A DNA stretch of 64,000 nt from Pseudoxanthomonas suwonensis 11-1 (GTDB lineage: Bacteria; Pseudomonadota; Gammaproteobacteria; Xanthomonadales; Xanthomonadaceae). The translations under genes were made by a program, and so were the position numbers. Shown here piece after piece: positions 8,071-16,742 of the stretch. The notes under the pieces were generated by a model, which was not told the origin of the DNA, ran no database searches, and was given only the letters and a program-made list of their open reading frames with translations. Each line of letters begins with the position of its first letter. Position 1 is the stretch's first letter. The stretch lies in the NCBI RefSeq assembly GCF_000185965.1, contig NC_014924.1:2852001-2916000 (forward strand), read 5' to 3'.

Positions 8071-8104
8071 ATTCCAAGCAGTCAAATAAGAAGTTACCAA
8101 GAAA

Positions 8105-8137
8105 AAAGGCCAGGCTCACTTCTGAACTCTGGCCTTT
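8105..8137 (-). terminator. Rho-independent terminator of the nrdJ operon
   Basis: On the minus strand AAAGGCCAG pairs with CTGGCCTTT, followed by further T residues. It lies just beyond the nrdJb stop and separates it from the KAP gene. Confidence 0.85.
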
Positions 8138-8158
8138 CCCTTAGCAGCTAAGCATCCC

Positions 8159-8935
8159 TCACCCGCACTTGCTATACCCACAGTTCAAGCACGTCGCGCA
8201 GCCATCCATGATCACCAGCGCCTTGGTGCTGCACTTGTGGCACATGGTGGCGCTGGGCGGGAAGCTGGTGCCTTCGCCGGTCACGGCGACGTCTTCCTCG
8301 CGGGCGGTGGTGGCGGCGGTGCCGTTGACGGCGGCGCTGGCGCCCTTGGCGCGCTCTTCGTACTGCTTGCGCTTCTCGGCGATCAGGGCCTTCTGGTGGG
8401 CGCTCATCTCCGGGTCGTGGATCAGGCCGATGGACTTCATGTGCTCCTCGACCACGGCGCCGATCTCGGCCACCAGGGAGGGCATGTACACGCCGCCGGC
8501 CTTGAAGTAGCCGCCGCGCGGGTCGAACACGGCCTTCATCTCCTCCACCAGGAAGGTCACGTCGCCGCCCTTGCGGAACACGGCGGACATGATCCGGGTC
8601 AGGGCCACGATCCACTGGAAGTGGTCCATCGACTTGGAGTTGATGAACACCTCGAACGGGCGGCGCAGCTCGTGCTCGGTGCCGGCGTTGAGCACGATGT
8701 CGTTGATGGTCACGTACATGGCGTGCTCCACCAGCGGCGACTTGATCTTGTAGGTGCTGCCGATCAGGACGTCCGGGCGCTCGATGCGCTCGTGCATGTG
8801 GATGACGTTGTCCTTGGCCTCGCTGCTGGCCGCTTCGCGATCGGCGACGGGCGCCGGCGCGGCGGTCTCGCGCGCCTTGTCGTCCGGGGTGACGACGGCG
8901 TAGCCCTTGATTTTCCTGTCGATCTTCACGGCCAT
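8159..8935 (-). CDS. nrdJb: NrdJb, C-terminal component of split B12-dependent ribonucleotide reductase
   Basis: 258 residues. A TSCPD-type domain (about 50-165, including LRRPFEVFINSKSMDHFQWI and KGGDVTFLVEEMKAVFDP) is followed by a linker and a C-terminal cysteine cluster (CHKCSTKALVIMDGC, then CLNCGYSKCG). In single-chain NrdJ these parts form the C-terminus; the terminal cysteines re-reduce the active site. In Pseudomonas and Xanthomonads the enzyme is split, with NrdJb binding the catalytic NrdJa. It follows the H1-like gene and nrdJa on the same strand and ends in a strong terminator, so it is probably the last gene of the operon. Confidence 0.88.
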   Translation of the reverse strand: MAVKIDRKIKGYAVVTPDDKARETAAPAPVADREAASSEAKDNVIHMHERIERPDVLIGSTYKIKSPLVEHAMYVTINDIVLNAGTEHELRRPFEVFINSKSMDHFQWIVALTRIMSAVFRKGGDVTFLVEEMKAVFDPRGGYFKAGGVYMPSLVAEIGAVVEEHMKSIGLIHDPEMSAHQKALIAEKRKQYEERAKGASAAVNGTAATTAREEDVAVTGEGTSFPPSATMCHKCSTKALVIMDGCATCLNCGYSKCG

Positions 8936-9028
8936 TGGGGCGGATCCTCTGCTCTTTACGTTCTTGTATGGGTGTCGGGTTCGCGGCGGGGCCGCTGGCT
9001 CCCCCGCCTGGACGGGGGAGCGGGGGTC

Positions 9029-9841
9029 TTACCTGGCCTTCTTCGCCTTGACCACGGTCTTCTTCGTGGCGCGGGCGGGGGCGGCCTTCTTCGCCACGGT
9101 CTTCTTTGCGACGGTCTTCTTCGCAGGCGCCTTGGCGACGGTCTTCTTCGCGGCCTTGGCGACGGTCTTCTTCGCGGCCTTGGCGACCTTTTTCGCGGCC
9201 TTGGTCGCCTTCTTCGTAGCCTTCCTGGTCGCGGCGGCCTTCCTGGCGGCGACGACCTTGCGGGCGACGGCCACCTTCTTGGTCGCGACCTTCTTCGCCG
9301 CGGTCTTGCGGGCCTCGCCGCGGGCGGCGATGCGGCCACGGGCGGTGGCGGCCTCGACGGCGGCGTTGGCCTTGGCCTGCTCGAGCTTCGTGCGGGTGTT
9401 GGCCACGGCCTTCTTGGCCGCCTTCTTGGCATTGCCGCGCGCCTGCTCGGCGGCGGCCTTGGCCTTCTTCGCGGCGTCGGCGGCCTTCTTCTTCGCCGCG
9501 GCGGCCTGCGTGCTGGCGGTCCTGGCGACGGCAGCCGCCTTTTCCTTGGCCTTGTCCTTCGCCCTGGCGGCGGCGGTGGTGGCCTTCTTCGCTGCGCCCG
9601 CAGCCGTCTTCGCGACCGTGGTGGCCTTCTTCGCCACCTTGGCGCGGGTGGTGGCAACGGTCTTCTTCACCCGCTCGACCACCGGCTCCGCCGCCGGTGC
9701 GGCGGGTCCGGCGTCATTGCCGGTCAGCGATTCGGGGGCCTGGGCCTCGGTGGTCGCCGGGGCGTCGGCCGCGGTGGAAACTTCGGGGGTCTTGGCGGCG
9801 TCCTCGCTCAGGGTCGCCGTCACACCATTGCCATTGCTCAT
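9029..9841 (-). CDS. Histone H1-like Ala/Lys-rich protein
   Basis: 270 residues. The first 60 are acidic and Ala/Pro-rich (MSNGNGVTATLSEDAAKTPE); from about residue 65 the protein is almost wholly Ala, Lys, Thr and Val in repeats such as KKTVAKA, AAKKA and KKTVAKK. This resembles the C-terminal tail of eukaryotic H1 and bacterial AlgP/H1-like proteins, which bind DNA non-specifically. The start at 9841 has AGGAGG just upstream; an in-frame ATG at 9874 has no ribosome site. It lies between the two halves of ribonucleotide reductase, with 119 and 93 base gaps. The low-complexity tail makes length variation likely. Confidence 0.85.
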   Translation of the reverse strand: MSNGNGVTATLSEDAAKTPEVSTAADAPATTEAQAPESLTGNDAGPAAPAAEPVVERVKKTVATTRAKVAKKATTVAKTAAGAAKKATTAAARAKDKAKEKAAAVARTASTQAAAAKKKAADAAKKAKAAAEQARGNAKKAAKKAVANTRTKLEQAKANAAVEAATARGRIAARGEARKTAAKKVATKKVAVARKVVAARKAAATRKATKKATKAAKKVAKAAKKTVAKAAKKTVAKAPAKKTVAKKTVAKKAAPARATKKTVVKAKKAR

Positions 9842-9960
9842 GGGGCCCTCCTGGGGCTCGCTGTGCGTGGTCATCGGGACAAACTCGCTGGATCCGGGCG
9901 CCGTGTGGTCAGGAAGGTCGTGGCGGGCGCCCGGAACAGCGCGCGCCACGGCCCGTTACG

Positions 9961-12117
9961 TCAGAACTTGCCGTAGTAGCCTTCCTTGAGGGCATCGAAC
10001 AGGTTGGCGGCGGTGTGGGTCTCGCCGTCGTATTCGATCTCCTCGTTGCCCTTGACCTCCACCACCGAGCCGTCTTCCAGCTCGAAGCGGTACAGGGTGT
10101 TCTCCAGGTCCTTCTCCTTCACCAGCACGCCCTGGAAGGCGGCCGGATTGAAGCGGAACGTGGTGCAGCCCTTGAGGCCCTGCTGGTGGGCGTAGCGGTA
10201 GATGTCCTTGAAGTCCTCGTACGGGTAGTCCGTGGGCACGTTGGCGGTCTTGGAGATGGAGCTGTCCACCCACTTCTGGGCGGCGGCCTGCACGTCCACG
10301 TGCTCCTTGGGCGAGATGTCGTCGGCGGAGATGAAGTAGTCCGGCAGCTGCGCCTCCGGGTCGTCGGAGAACGGCATCGCCTTGGGGTTGACCAGCTCGC
10401 GGTAGGCCAGCAGCTCGAAGCTGTAGACGTCCACCTTCTCCTTGGACTTCTTGCCCTCGCGGATCACGTTGCGGCTGTAGTGGTGCGCGAACGAGGGCTC
10501 GATGCCGTTGGAGGCGTTGTTGGCCAGCGACAGGGAGATGGTGCCGGTCGGGGCGATGGAGCTGTGGTGGGTGAAGCGGGCGCCGGTCTCGGCCAGCTCG
10601 TCCACCAGGTCCGGGGCAACCGAGGCGATGCGCTGCATGTAGCGGCTGTAGCGCGCGTGCAGCACCTTGCCCTCGATCTCCTGGCCCACGCGCCAGCCGT
10701 CCTTCGCCATTTCCGGGCGCTGGCGCAGCATCTGCGGGGTCACGGTGAAGGTCTCGTCCATGATCGGTGCCGGGCCCTTCTCCTTCGCCAGCGACAGGCC
10801 CACTTCCCAGCCGGCCACCGCCATGTCGCGGGCGACCTGCTCGGTGAAGCCCAGGCTGTCGGCCGAGCCGTACTTCATGCGCAGCATGGTCAGGGTCGAG
10901 CCCAGGCCCAGGAAGCCCATGCCGTGGCGGCGCTTGCGCATGATCTCGTTGCGCTGCTGCTCCAGCGGCAGGCCGTTGACCTCGACCACGTTGTCCAGCA
11001 TGCGGGTGAACACGCGGACCACTTCCTTGTACTCCTCCCAGTCGAAGGAGGCCTTGTCGGTGAAGGGGTCGCGCACGAACTTGGTCAGGTTGACCGAGCC
11101 CAGCAGGCAGGCGCCGTACGGCGGCAACGGCTGCTCGCCGCAGGGGTTGGTGGCGCGGATGTTCTCGCACCACCAGTTGTTGTTCATCTCGTTGACGCGG
11201 TCGATCAGGATGAAGCCCGGCTCGGCGTAGTCGTACGTCGAGACCATGATCATTTCCCACAGGTGCCGCGCCTTGATGTGGCCGTAGATCTTGCAGGCGA
11301 CCATGCCGTCGTCGCGCACGATGTAGGCATCGTCGTGGGCCGGCCAGTCGCGCCAGACCACCTGGTCGGCGTTGGACAGGTCGATGTCGGCCTCTTCCTT
11401 CCTGTTGACCGGGAACACCAGCGGCCAGTCGCCGTCGGCGTCGACCGCTTCCATGAAGCCGTCGGTGATCAGCAGCGAGAGGTTGAACTGGCGCAGGCGG
11501 CCGTCCTCGCGCTTGGCGCGGATGAAGTCCTTAACGTCCGGGTGCGAGACGTCGAAGGTGCCCATCTGCGCGCCGCGGCGGCCACCAGCCGAGGACACGG
11601 TGAAGCACATCTTGTCGAAGATATCCATGAAGGACATCGGACCAGAGGTGTAGGCGCCGGCGCCGGCCACGAACGCGCCGCGCGGGCGCAGGGTCGAGAA
11701 CTCGTAGCCGATGCCGCAGCCGGCCTTCAGGGTCAGGCCCGCCTCGTGGACCTTCTCCAGGATGCCGTCCATCGAGTCGCCGATGGTGCCGGACACGGTG
11801 CAGTTGATGGTGCTGGTCGCCGGCTTGTGTTCCTGGGCGCCGGCGTTGGAGGTGATGCGGCCGGCGGGGATCGCGCCGCGGCGCAGCGCCCACAGGAAGC
11901 GCTCGTACCAGTAGGTACGCTTCTCTTCGGTCTGCTCGGCATCGGCCAGGGCACGGGCAACGCGCTGGTAGGTGCCGTCGATGTCCGCATCCAGCGGCTC
12001 CCCCTGCTTGGTCTTCAGGCGGTACTTCTTGTCCCAGATGTCCTGGGACGCCGGCTGAAGCGGGATCTCCGCGACGGGTTTGTCCGTATTGACCACTTCG
12101 AGGCGCACCGTACTCAT
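9961..12117 (-). CDS. nrdJa: NrdJa, adenosylcobalamin-dependent ribonucleotide reductase catalytic subunit
   Basis: 718 residues. Reduces ribonucleotides to deoxyribonucleotides with a B12-derived radical, independent of oxygen. Visible class II features: the first active-site cysteine in STINCTVSG, LKAGCGIGYEFS, the radical-site motif NPCGEQPLPPYGAC with its Cys and Glu, and HHSSIAPTGTISL in the barrel core. It lacks the TSCPD and terminal cysteine region, which NrdJb at 8159-8935 supplies. The start has AAGGAG upstream. The 240-base leader carries an NrdR box at 12354-12369, so repression by NrdR is expected. Confidence 0.93.
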   Translation of the reverse strand: MSTVRLEVVNTDKPVAEIPLQPASQDIWDKKYRLKTKQGEPLDADIDGTYQRVARALADAEQTEEKRTYWYERFLWALRRGAIPAGRITSNAGAQEHKPATSTINCTVSGTIGDSMDGILEKVHEAGLTLKAGCGIGYEFSTLRPRGAFVAGAGAYTSGPMSFMDIFDKMCFTVSSAGGRRGAQMGTFDVSHPDVKDFIRAKREDGRLRQFNLSLLITDGFMEAVDADGDWPLVFPVNRKEEADIDLSNADQVVWRDWPAHDDAYIVRDDGMVACKIYGHIKARHLWEMIMVSTYDYAEPGFILIDRVNEMNNNWWCENIRATNPCGEQPLPPYGACLLGSVNLTKFVRDPFTDKASFDWEEYKEVVRVFTRMLDNVVEVNGLPLEQQRNEIMRKRRHGMGFLGLGSTLTMLRMKYGSADSLGFTEQVARDMAVAGWEVGLSLAKEKGPAPIMDETFTVTPQMLRQRPEMAKDGWRVGQEIEGKVLHARYSRYMQRIASVAPDLVDELAETGARFTHHSSIAPTGTISLSLANNASNGIEPSFAHHYSRNVIREGKKSKEKVDVYSFELLAYRELVNPKAMPFSDDPEAQLPDYFISADDISPKEHVDVQAAAQKWVDSSISKTANVPTDYPYEDFKDIYRYAHQQGLKGCTTFRFNPAAFQGVLVKEKDLENTLYRFELEDGSVVEVKGNEEIEYDGETHTAANLFDALKEGYYGKF

Positions 12118-12353
12118 GCTCTTGGGAACTCCTTCCGCACCGTAATCCAGTTGGGGCCGGAGGGTGCGAAGGGAACGGAAAGCCCCGGGCGACGCACTAG
12201 GCGCCGCCTGACGGAGTCAGGCGCCGGGTTTGTCGCGACCGAGGCCGCATCCGTACGCAGTTTCCTGTCCCATCCGCTCGCCGCTCCGGCGTTTGGGCCC
12301 GCAGTGTTTGGCGTATTCACAAACACCATCACTGGGGCCAGCGTTGTGTTCGA

Positions 12354-12369
12354 CCGCTATATCTAGTGG
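12354..12369 (-). promoter_or_regulatory. NrdR box upstream of nrdJa
   Basis: CCACTAGATATAGCGG on the minus strand matches the core of the NrdR consensus acaCwAtATaTwGtgt at nine of ten core positions. NrdR represses ribonucleotide reductase genes. Boxes usually come in pairs about three helical turns apart; a convincing partner was not found at that distance. Confidence 0.7.
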
Positions 12370-12468
12370 CACGACAGGGGACCCACGCTAGGGGTACGCC
12401 ACAGCCGTGTCAACTGTGAACCGACAAACGTCGCAACGACGGACCCGGCGGTCCGGGCGGGGGCGTAC

Positions 12469-12494
12469 GGAACAAATGGAATGCGCAGGTCAAG
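12469..12494 (+). promoter_or_regulatory. Possible sigma-E-type promoter for the protease gene
   Basis: GGAAC at 12469-12473 and TCAAG at 12490-12494 are 16 bases apart, close to the GGAAC/TCnAA pattern of envelope-stress sigma factors, about 118 bases before the start. A weak match; the functional logic (protease of the envelope stress response) supports it. Confidence 0.25.
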
Positions 12495-12611
12495 GGGTAC
12501 TTTCACCACCGGTTTAGTGGCCGGGCCGCACACTCGTTCAGCTTGATGAGGGCTGCTCCCGCCCCCATGGGAGCGGAGTCTCCACACCGTCCACGCCTGC
12601 AAGGAAAACGC

Positions 12612-14072
12612 ATGCGCCGCGCGACCACTCTTGTTGCCCTGACTGCCGCCGCCGCCTTCGGTGGCTTCTCCGCCACCGCCGTGCGCGAGGCCCTGGACAA
12701 CCGTGCCCACGCCGCCACGGCCCCGGTGCCGATGGCCCCCGCCCCCGTCGCCTCGCTGCCCATGGCCGGGGCCGGCGCCCTGCCCGGCGCGGTGGAAGGC
12801 CAGCAGCTGCCCTCGCTGGCGCCGATGCTGCAGCGCGCCATGCCGGCGGTGGTCAGCATCCACACCAAAACCCGGGTGCAGGTGCGCAACCCGTTCTTCG
12901 ACGACCCGTTCTTCCGGCGCATGTTCCCGCAGGTGCCGCAGGAGCGGATCAACGAGTCGCTGGGCTCGGGCGTGGTGATCGACGCCCAGCGCGGCTACGT
13001 GCTGACCAACCACCACGTGATCGAGGGCGCCGACGACGTGTCGGTGTCGCTGGCCGACGGCCGCACCTTCAGCGCCGAGTTCCTCGGCTCGGACGCGGAC
13101 ACCGACGTGGCCCTGATCCGGATCCCGTCCGGGAACCTGACCGAACTGCCGCTGGGCGACAGCAGCCGGCTGCAGGTGGGCGACTTCGTGGTCGCCATCG
13201 GCAACCCGTTCGGCCTGAGCCAGACGGTCACCTCGGGCATCGTCTCGGCGGTGGGCCGCAGCGGCATCCGTGGCCTGGGCTACCAGAACTTCATCCAGAC
13301 CGACGCCAGCATCAATCCCGGCAACTCCGGCGGCGCCCTGGTCAACCTGCGCGGCGAGCTGGTGGGCATCAACACCGCCTCGCTCAATCCGCGCGGCTCG
13401 ATGGCCGGCAACATCGGCCTGGGCCTGGCCATTCCCTCCAACCTGGCGCGCGACGTGGTCCAGCAGCTGGTGACCACCGGCGAGGTGCGCCGCGGCACCC
13501 TGGGCGTGGACACCCAGCCGCTGGACGCGCGCCTGGCGCGCAGCCTGGGCCTGCCCGAGACCCAGCAGGGCGCGCTGGTGGCGCGGGTGCACGCCAACTC
13601 CGGCGCCGCCGCCGCGGGCCTGCGCCCGGGCGACGTGATCGTCGAGGCCGGCGGCCAGCGCATCACCAGCCCGATGGCGCTGCACAACTTCGAGGGCCTG
13701 CAGCCGGTGGGCACCAAGGTGCCGCTGCAGGTGCTGCGCGACGGCCGCACCATCACCCTCAACGCGACCCTGCGCGAACAGCCGCGCAGCCTGGCCGGCG
13801 ATGCGCTGGACCCGCGCCTGGCCGGCGCCACCCTGGCCGAGCTGCCGGAAACCCTGCGCCAGGCCCGCGGCCAGGGCGTGCTGGTGGAGAAGGTCGCCAG
13901 CGGCAGCCGCGCCGCGCAGAACGGCCTGCGCCCGGGCGACGTGATCACCGCCACCAGCGCCGGACAGGTCTCCGACCTGGCCTCGCTGCGCTCAAGCCTG
14001 GCCGAGCCGCCGCGCCAGTTGGTGCTGCTGATCGAGCGCGGTAACGTGCGTGGACGGCTGGTACTGCAGTAA
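12612..14072 (+). CDS. Do-family periplasmic serine endoprotease (DegQ/MucD-like)
   Basis: 486 residues from ATG 12612 behind AAGGAAAACGC. N-terminal signal anchor RRATTLVALTAAAAFGGFSA. The trypsin-like domain has His135 in TNHHVIEG, Asp165 in DTDVALIRI and Ser239 in NPGNSGGALV, so the triad is complete. Two PDZ domains follow (about 300-385 and 400-480; GALVARVHANSGAAAAGLRPGD and GVLVEKVASGSRAAQNGLRPGD). It degrades or refolds damaged envelope proteins. It stands alone here, not next to rpoE and rseA. The next gene starts 90 bases on. Confidence 0.93.
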   Translation: MRRATTLVALTAAAAFGGFSATAVREALDNRAHAATAPVPMAPAPVASLPMAGAGALPGAVEGQQLPSLAPMLQRAMPAVVSIHTKTRVQVRNPFFDDPFFRRMFPQVPQERINESLGSGVVIDAQRGYVLTNHHVIEGADDVSVSLADGRTFSAEFLGSDADTDVALIRIPSGNLTELPLGDSSRLQVGDFVVAIGNPFGLSQTVTSGIVSAVGRSGIRGLGYQNFIQTDASINPGNSGGALVNLRGELVGINTASLNPRGSMAGNIGLGLAIPSNLARDVVQQLVTTGEVRRGTLGVDTQPLDARLARSLGLPETQQGALVARVHANSGAAAAGLRPGDVIVEAGGQRITSPMALHNFEGLQPVGTKVPLQVLRDGRTITLNATLREQPRSLAGDALDPRLAGATLAELPETLRQARGQGVLVEKVASGSRAAQNGLRPGDVITATSAGQVSDLASLRSSLAEPPRQLVLLIERGNVRGRLVLQ

Positions 14073-14162
14073 GCCGCGCAACCGTAACGGACCCTACACC
14101 GCGGGCGTGGTCAGATGGCCGCGTCGAATCCGCCCCCCGGCACCCCACACAGGAGAATGCAG

Positions 14163-14522
14163 ATGAGCCCGAACCCCAGCGAGAACATCAAGGAAAACCT
14201 CAACGAGGCCGGTGCGCACCTGAAGACCGCCGCCGGGGCCGCGAGCGAAGCCGTGCGTGGCGCGGCCTCCGCCGCCGGCGAGGAACTGCGCCTGGGCAAG
14301 GCCAACGTCAAGGCCGAGCTGGCCGACACCGCCCTGGCCGGCATGGCCGCTGCCGAACTCGGTGGCGAAGCCGCCCGCGAACAGGTCGACGCGCTGCTGG
14401 ACAAGGGTCGTGACCTGCTGGACAGCGCTTCGGACCTGATCCGCGAGCGTCCGCTGGCCTCCTTCGGCGTCGCCTTCGCCGCCGGCTGGCTGGTGGCTGC
14501 CCTGAGCCGCCGCGACCGCTGA
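14163..14522 (+). CDS. YqjD/ElaB-like (DUF883-type) membrane-anchored protein
   Basis: 119 residues. The long Ala/Glu-rich amphipathic helix (NIKENLNEAGAHLKTAAGAA to LDKGRDLLDSASDLI) ends in one membrane segment ASFGVAFAAGWLVAAL, the architecture of E. coli YqjD/ElaB, which are inner-membrane, ribosome-associated proteins of stationary phase. The ATG at 14163 is favoured over 14157 because AGGAG is seven bases away. First gene of a yqjD-yqjE-yqjK-like trio, followed by an 11-base gap. Confidence 0.8.
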   Translation: MSPNPSENIKENLNEAGAHLKTAAGAASEAVRGAASAAGEELRLGKANVKAELADTALAGMAAAELGGEAAREQVDALLDKGRDLLDSASDLIRERPLASFGVAFAAGWLVAALSRRDR

Positions 14523-14532
14523 CGGCACGCCC

Positions 14533-15048
14533 GTGAGCGAAGGGGAACACACCGGGGACGCCGGCCAGCAGGCCGGCCAGACCCCACCGCTGGACGAGAG
14601 CATCCGCCAGATCGGCGCCAAGGGCCGCGAGGCCCTCGGTGCCACCGGCGACTCGCTGCGGGCGCTGCGCGCCCTGCTGTCCGCCGACATCGCCATGGCC
14701 CGCTCGGCCATGGGTCGGGCCCTGGCCTGGACCGGCGTGGCGGTGGTGTTCGGTGCCTCGGCCTGGCTGCTGGCCACCGCCGCGGCGGTGGCGCTGATGC
14801 AGCGGCTGGGCCTGTCCTGGCTCAGCGCCCTGTGCGTGGCCGCCCTGTTCAACCTCGCCGTCTGCGGCCTGGCCGCATGGCGTACCTCGCGCTTCTTCGA
14901 CTACATGGGCCTGCACGCCACCCGTCGCCAATTGAGCCGGATGGGTCTGTTCGAGGACGTGGACTTCGACGAGGACGACGCGTCCGTGCCGACACCGCCG
15001 GCTTCGGCGCCGGTGCCGCCGCCTGCTTCGCCGGAGGTGCCGCGATGA
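14533..15048 (+). CDS. YqjE-like phage-holin-fold membrane protein
   Basis: 171 residues starting at GTG. Two membrane helices (about 64-87, AWTGVAVVFGASAWLLATAA, and about 95-118, LSALCVAALFNLAVCGLAAW) lie between an acidic N-terminus and a Pro-rich acidic tail. Size, topology and position match the YqjE/holin-superfamily III protein of the yqjCDEK cluster. Function unknown. Its stop overlaps the next start (ATGA), so the two are translationally coupled. Confidence 0.75.
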   Translation: MSEGEHTGDAGQQAGQTPPLDESIRQIGAKGREALGATGDSLRALRALLSADIAMARSAMGRALAWTGVAVVFGASAWLLATAAAVALMQRLGLSWLSALCVAALFNLAVCGLAAWRTSRFFDYMGLHATRRQLSRMGLFEDVDFDEDDASVPTPPASAPVPPPASPEVPR

Positions 15049-15515
15049 GGTTCGAGACCCTGCGCCAGCGCGTCGAGCGCACCGAGGCGCGCGTGCAGCG
15101 CTGCATGGACCGCGCCGAAAGCAGCCGCACCGAACTGCGGCAGATGTGGAAGCTGGGCTGGACGCCGCCGCGGATCATCATCGCCGGCGCCGTGGCGGGC
15201 TTCCTGGTCGGGCGCGCCGAGCCGCTGTCCAAGGTCGGCGGCACCCGCTGGCTGCAGCTGATCGGCACCGCGTCGAGCATGATCGCCTCGATCCGCGCCG
15301 CGGCCGCTTCGGAGACCGCGGAGGACGCGGCCCAGACCGCGGCCGCTTCGGAGACCGCGGAGGACGCGGCCCAGACCGCCGCCGCCGAGGCCGCGGTTGC
15401 AGGCACCGAGGCGCAGGCTGCCCCGACCTACGGCCATGCCGCGGCGCCCGGACGCGTGCCGACCGGTACCGCACCGGCACCGGCGGAAGCGGCCACCGAA
15501 ATCTCCGAACGCTGA
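15045..15515 (+). CDS. YqjK-position protein with tandem repeat
   Basis: 156 residues. Basic N-terminus (MRFETLRQRVERTEARVQRC), a short hydrophobic stretch PPRIIIAGAVAGFLVG, then an Ala/Glu/Thr-rich tail holding two perfect copies of ASETAEDAAQT plus spacer. It overlaps the YqjE-like gene by four bases and precedes the permease gene by 89 bases. Position suggests the YqjK slot, but sequence similarity is not clear to me; function unknown. Confidence 0.65.
   Translation: MRFETLRQRVERTEARVQRCMDRAESSRTELRQMWKLGWTPPRIIIAGAVAGFLVGRAEPLSKVGGTRWLQLIGTASSMIASIRAAAASETAEDAAQTAAASETAEDAAQTAAAEAAVAGTEAQAAPTYGHAAAPGRVPTGTAPAPAEAATEISER
15300..15377. repeat. Perfect 2 x 39-base tandem repeat inside a gene
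   Basis: 15300-15338 and 15339-15377 are identical. The unit is 13 codons, so unit gain or loss keeps the frame. Confidence 0.9.
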
Positions 15516-15604
15516 CCGGCGCCCGATCCGACCGATCCGCTCCAGCCCCAGCCAATCCAAGCCACCCCAACGCCACGCCGGCACTGCGCCGCGCCCGAGG
15601 CCGC

Positions 15605-16741
15605 ATGTCCGTCCCTCCGTCCAACCCGCCCACCCCCGAGCTCCCGGTCGCCGCAGACGTCGAACCGCTACCGGTTCCGATCGACGCCAACCAGCCGCAC
15701 GGGCGGCCGCGCAGTCCTTCGGCGCTGCTGGTGCTGGCGACCCTGGCGGTGGGCTACACCCTGTGGGCGGCGCAGGAGGTGATCCTGCCGGTCCTGCTGG
15801 CGATGTTCTTCGCCCTGGTCGGCAATCCGCTGATCCGGCTGCTGCGCAGGCTGTGGATCCCGCGCTTCATCGCCGCGCTGCTGGTACTGCTGCTGGGCCT
15901 GGCCGGCACCACCACCCTGGCGGTGCAGCTGGTCGCCCCGGCCACGGCCTGGGCCGAGCAGGCCCCGCGCGAGGCGCGCAAGATCGGCCGCGAGCTGCAG
16001 AACCTGACCAGGCCCATGCACGAGGCCAACCGCATCGCCGAGGACATGGCCCGCGCCGCCGCCGGCGAGGCCAACCGCAAGGTCCAGGTGGTGCGCACCC
16101 GCGTGGACGATCCCTATGCGGTGCTGACCCGCACCCCGCGCCTGCTGGCGGCGGTACTGGCGGTGATCCTGCTGACGTTCTTCTTCATGGTCTATGGCGA
16201 GAACCTGCAGCGGAACGCGATCGCGCTGTTGCCAGGACGCCAGCAGAAACGGTTCACGGTGGACATCCTGCAGTCGATCGAACGCGAGGTCTCGCGCTAC
16301 GTGCTGACCATCAGCCTGATCAACGCGGTGGTGGGCCTGCTGTTCGCCGGCATCCTGGTGCTGCTGCGCTTCCCGCTGCAGGAGGCGCTGCTGTGGGGCA
16401 CGATGGTGATGCTGCTCAACTACGCGCCCTACGTGGGCCCGCTGATCGGCATGATCGCGATGCTGCTGGTGGGCTTCATCCGCTTCGACGAGACCCTGGC
16501 CTCGGTGACCCCGGCGGTGCTGTACCTGGTGCTGCACATGATCGAGGGCCAGCTGGTCACCCCGATCATCCTCGGCCGCAGCATGGCGCTGTCGCCGCTG
16601 GTCCTGATCCTCGCGCTGATGCTGTTCGGATGGCTCTGGGGCCTGGTCGGCCTGCTGCTTGCGGTGCCGCTGCTGGTGTGCGTGAAGCTGGTGCTCGAGC
16701 AGGTCGAGGGCATGCAGGGATGGGCGAAGTTGCTCGAGTAG
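15605..16741 (+). CDS. AI-2E/PerM-family permease
   Basis: 378 residues. A Pro-rich cytoplasmic N-terminus (about 40 residues), then about eight membrane helices. The soluble loop after the third helix (about 120-170) and the conserved C-terminal segments LLNYAPYVGPLIG, VLHMIEGQLVTPIILG and LSPLVLILALMLFGWLWG are hallmarks of the PerM/YdiK/TqsA family, a set of exporters with varied or unknown substrates. A role in autoinducer-2 export should not be assumed. Same strand as the Yqj-like trio. Base composition drops sharply right after its stop. Confidence 0.85.
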   Translation: MSVPPSNPPTPELPVAADVEPLPVPIDANQPHGRPRSPSALLVLATLAVGYTLWAAQEVILPVLLAMFFALVGNPLIRLLRRLWIPRFIAALLVLLLGLAGTTTLAVQLVAPATAWAEQAPREARKIGRELQNLTRPMHEANRIAEDMARAAAGEANRKVQVVRTRVDDPYAVLTRTPRLLAAVLAVILLTFFFMVYGENLQRNAIALLPGRQQKRFTVDILQSIEREVSRYVLTISLINAVVGLLFAGILVLLRFPLQEALLWGTMVMLLNYAPYVGPLIGMIAMLLVGFIRFDETLASVTPAVLYLVLHMIEGQLVTPIILGRSMALSPLVLILALMLFGWLWGLVGLLLAVPLLVCVKLVLEQVEGMQGWAKLLE

Positions 16742-16742
16742 G

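Larger units (their letters stand above)
12118..12611. other. Divergent intergenic region between nrdJa and the Do-type protease
   Basis: 494 bases without a gene. Towards nrdJa it holds a small hairpin (CCTGACGGAGTCAGG near 12208-12222) and the NrdR box. I looked for a cobalamin riboswitch on the nrdJ side and saw no B12 box. Towards the protease it holds a possible extracytoplasmic sigma-type promoter. Confidence 0.6.

Noticed and set aside
9029-9841. Repetitive H1-like region as an assembly or mobile repeat
   Set aside because: The repeats are degenerate at the DNA level and encode a consistent Lys/Ala tail, typical of H1-like proteins.
12118-12360. Possible cobalamin riboswitch before nrdJa
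   Set aside because: The B12 enzyme made this attractive, but no B12-box-like sequence or matching fold was seen on the minus strand; the NrdR box explains the region better.
8237-12366. Very long open frames on the plus strand opposite nrdJb, the H1-like gene and nrdJa
   Set aside because: They are antisense shadows of high-GC codon usage: low-complexity Val/Leu/Gly/His-rich products, no ribosome sites, while the minus-strand genes have clear family motifs.
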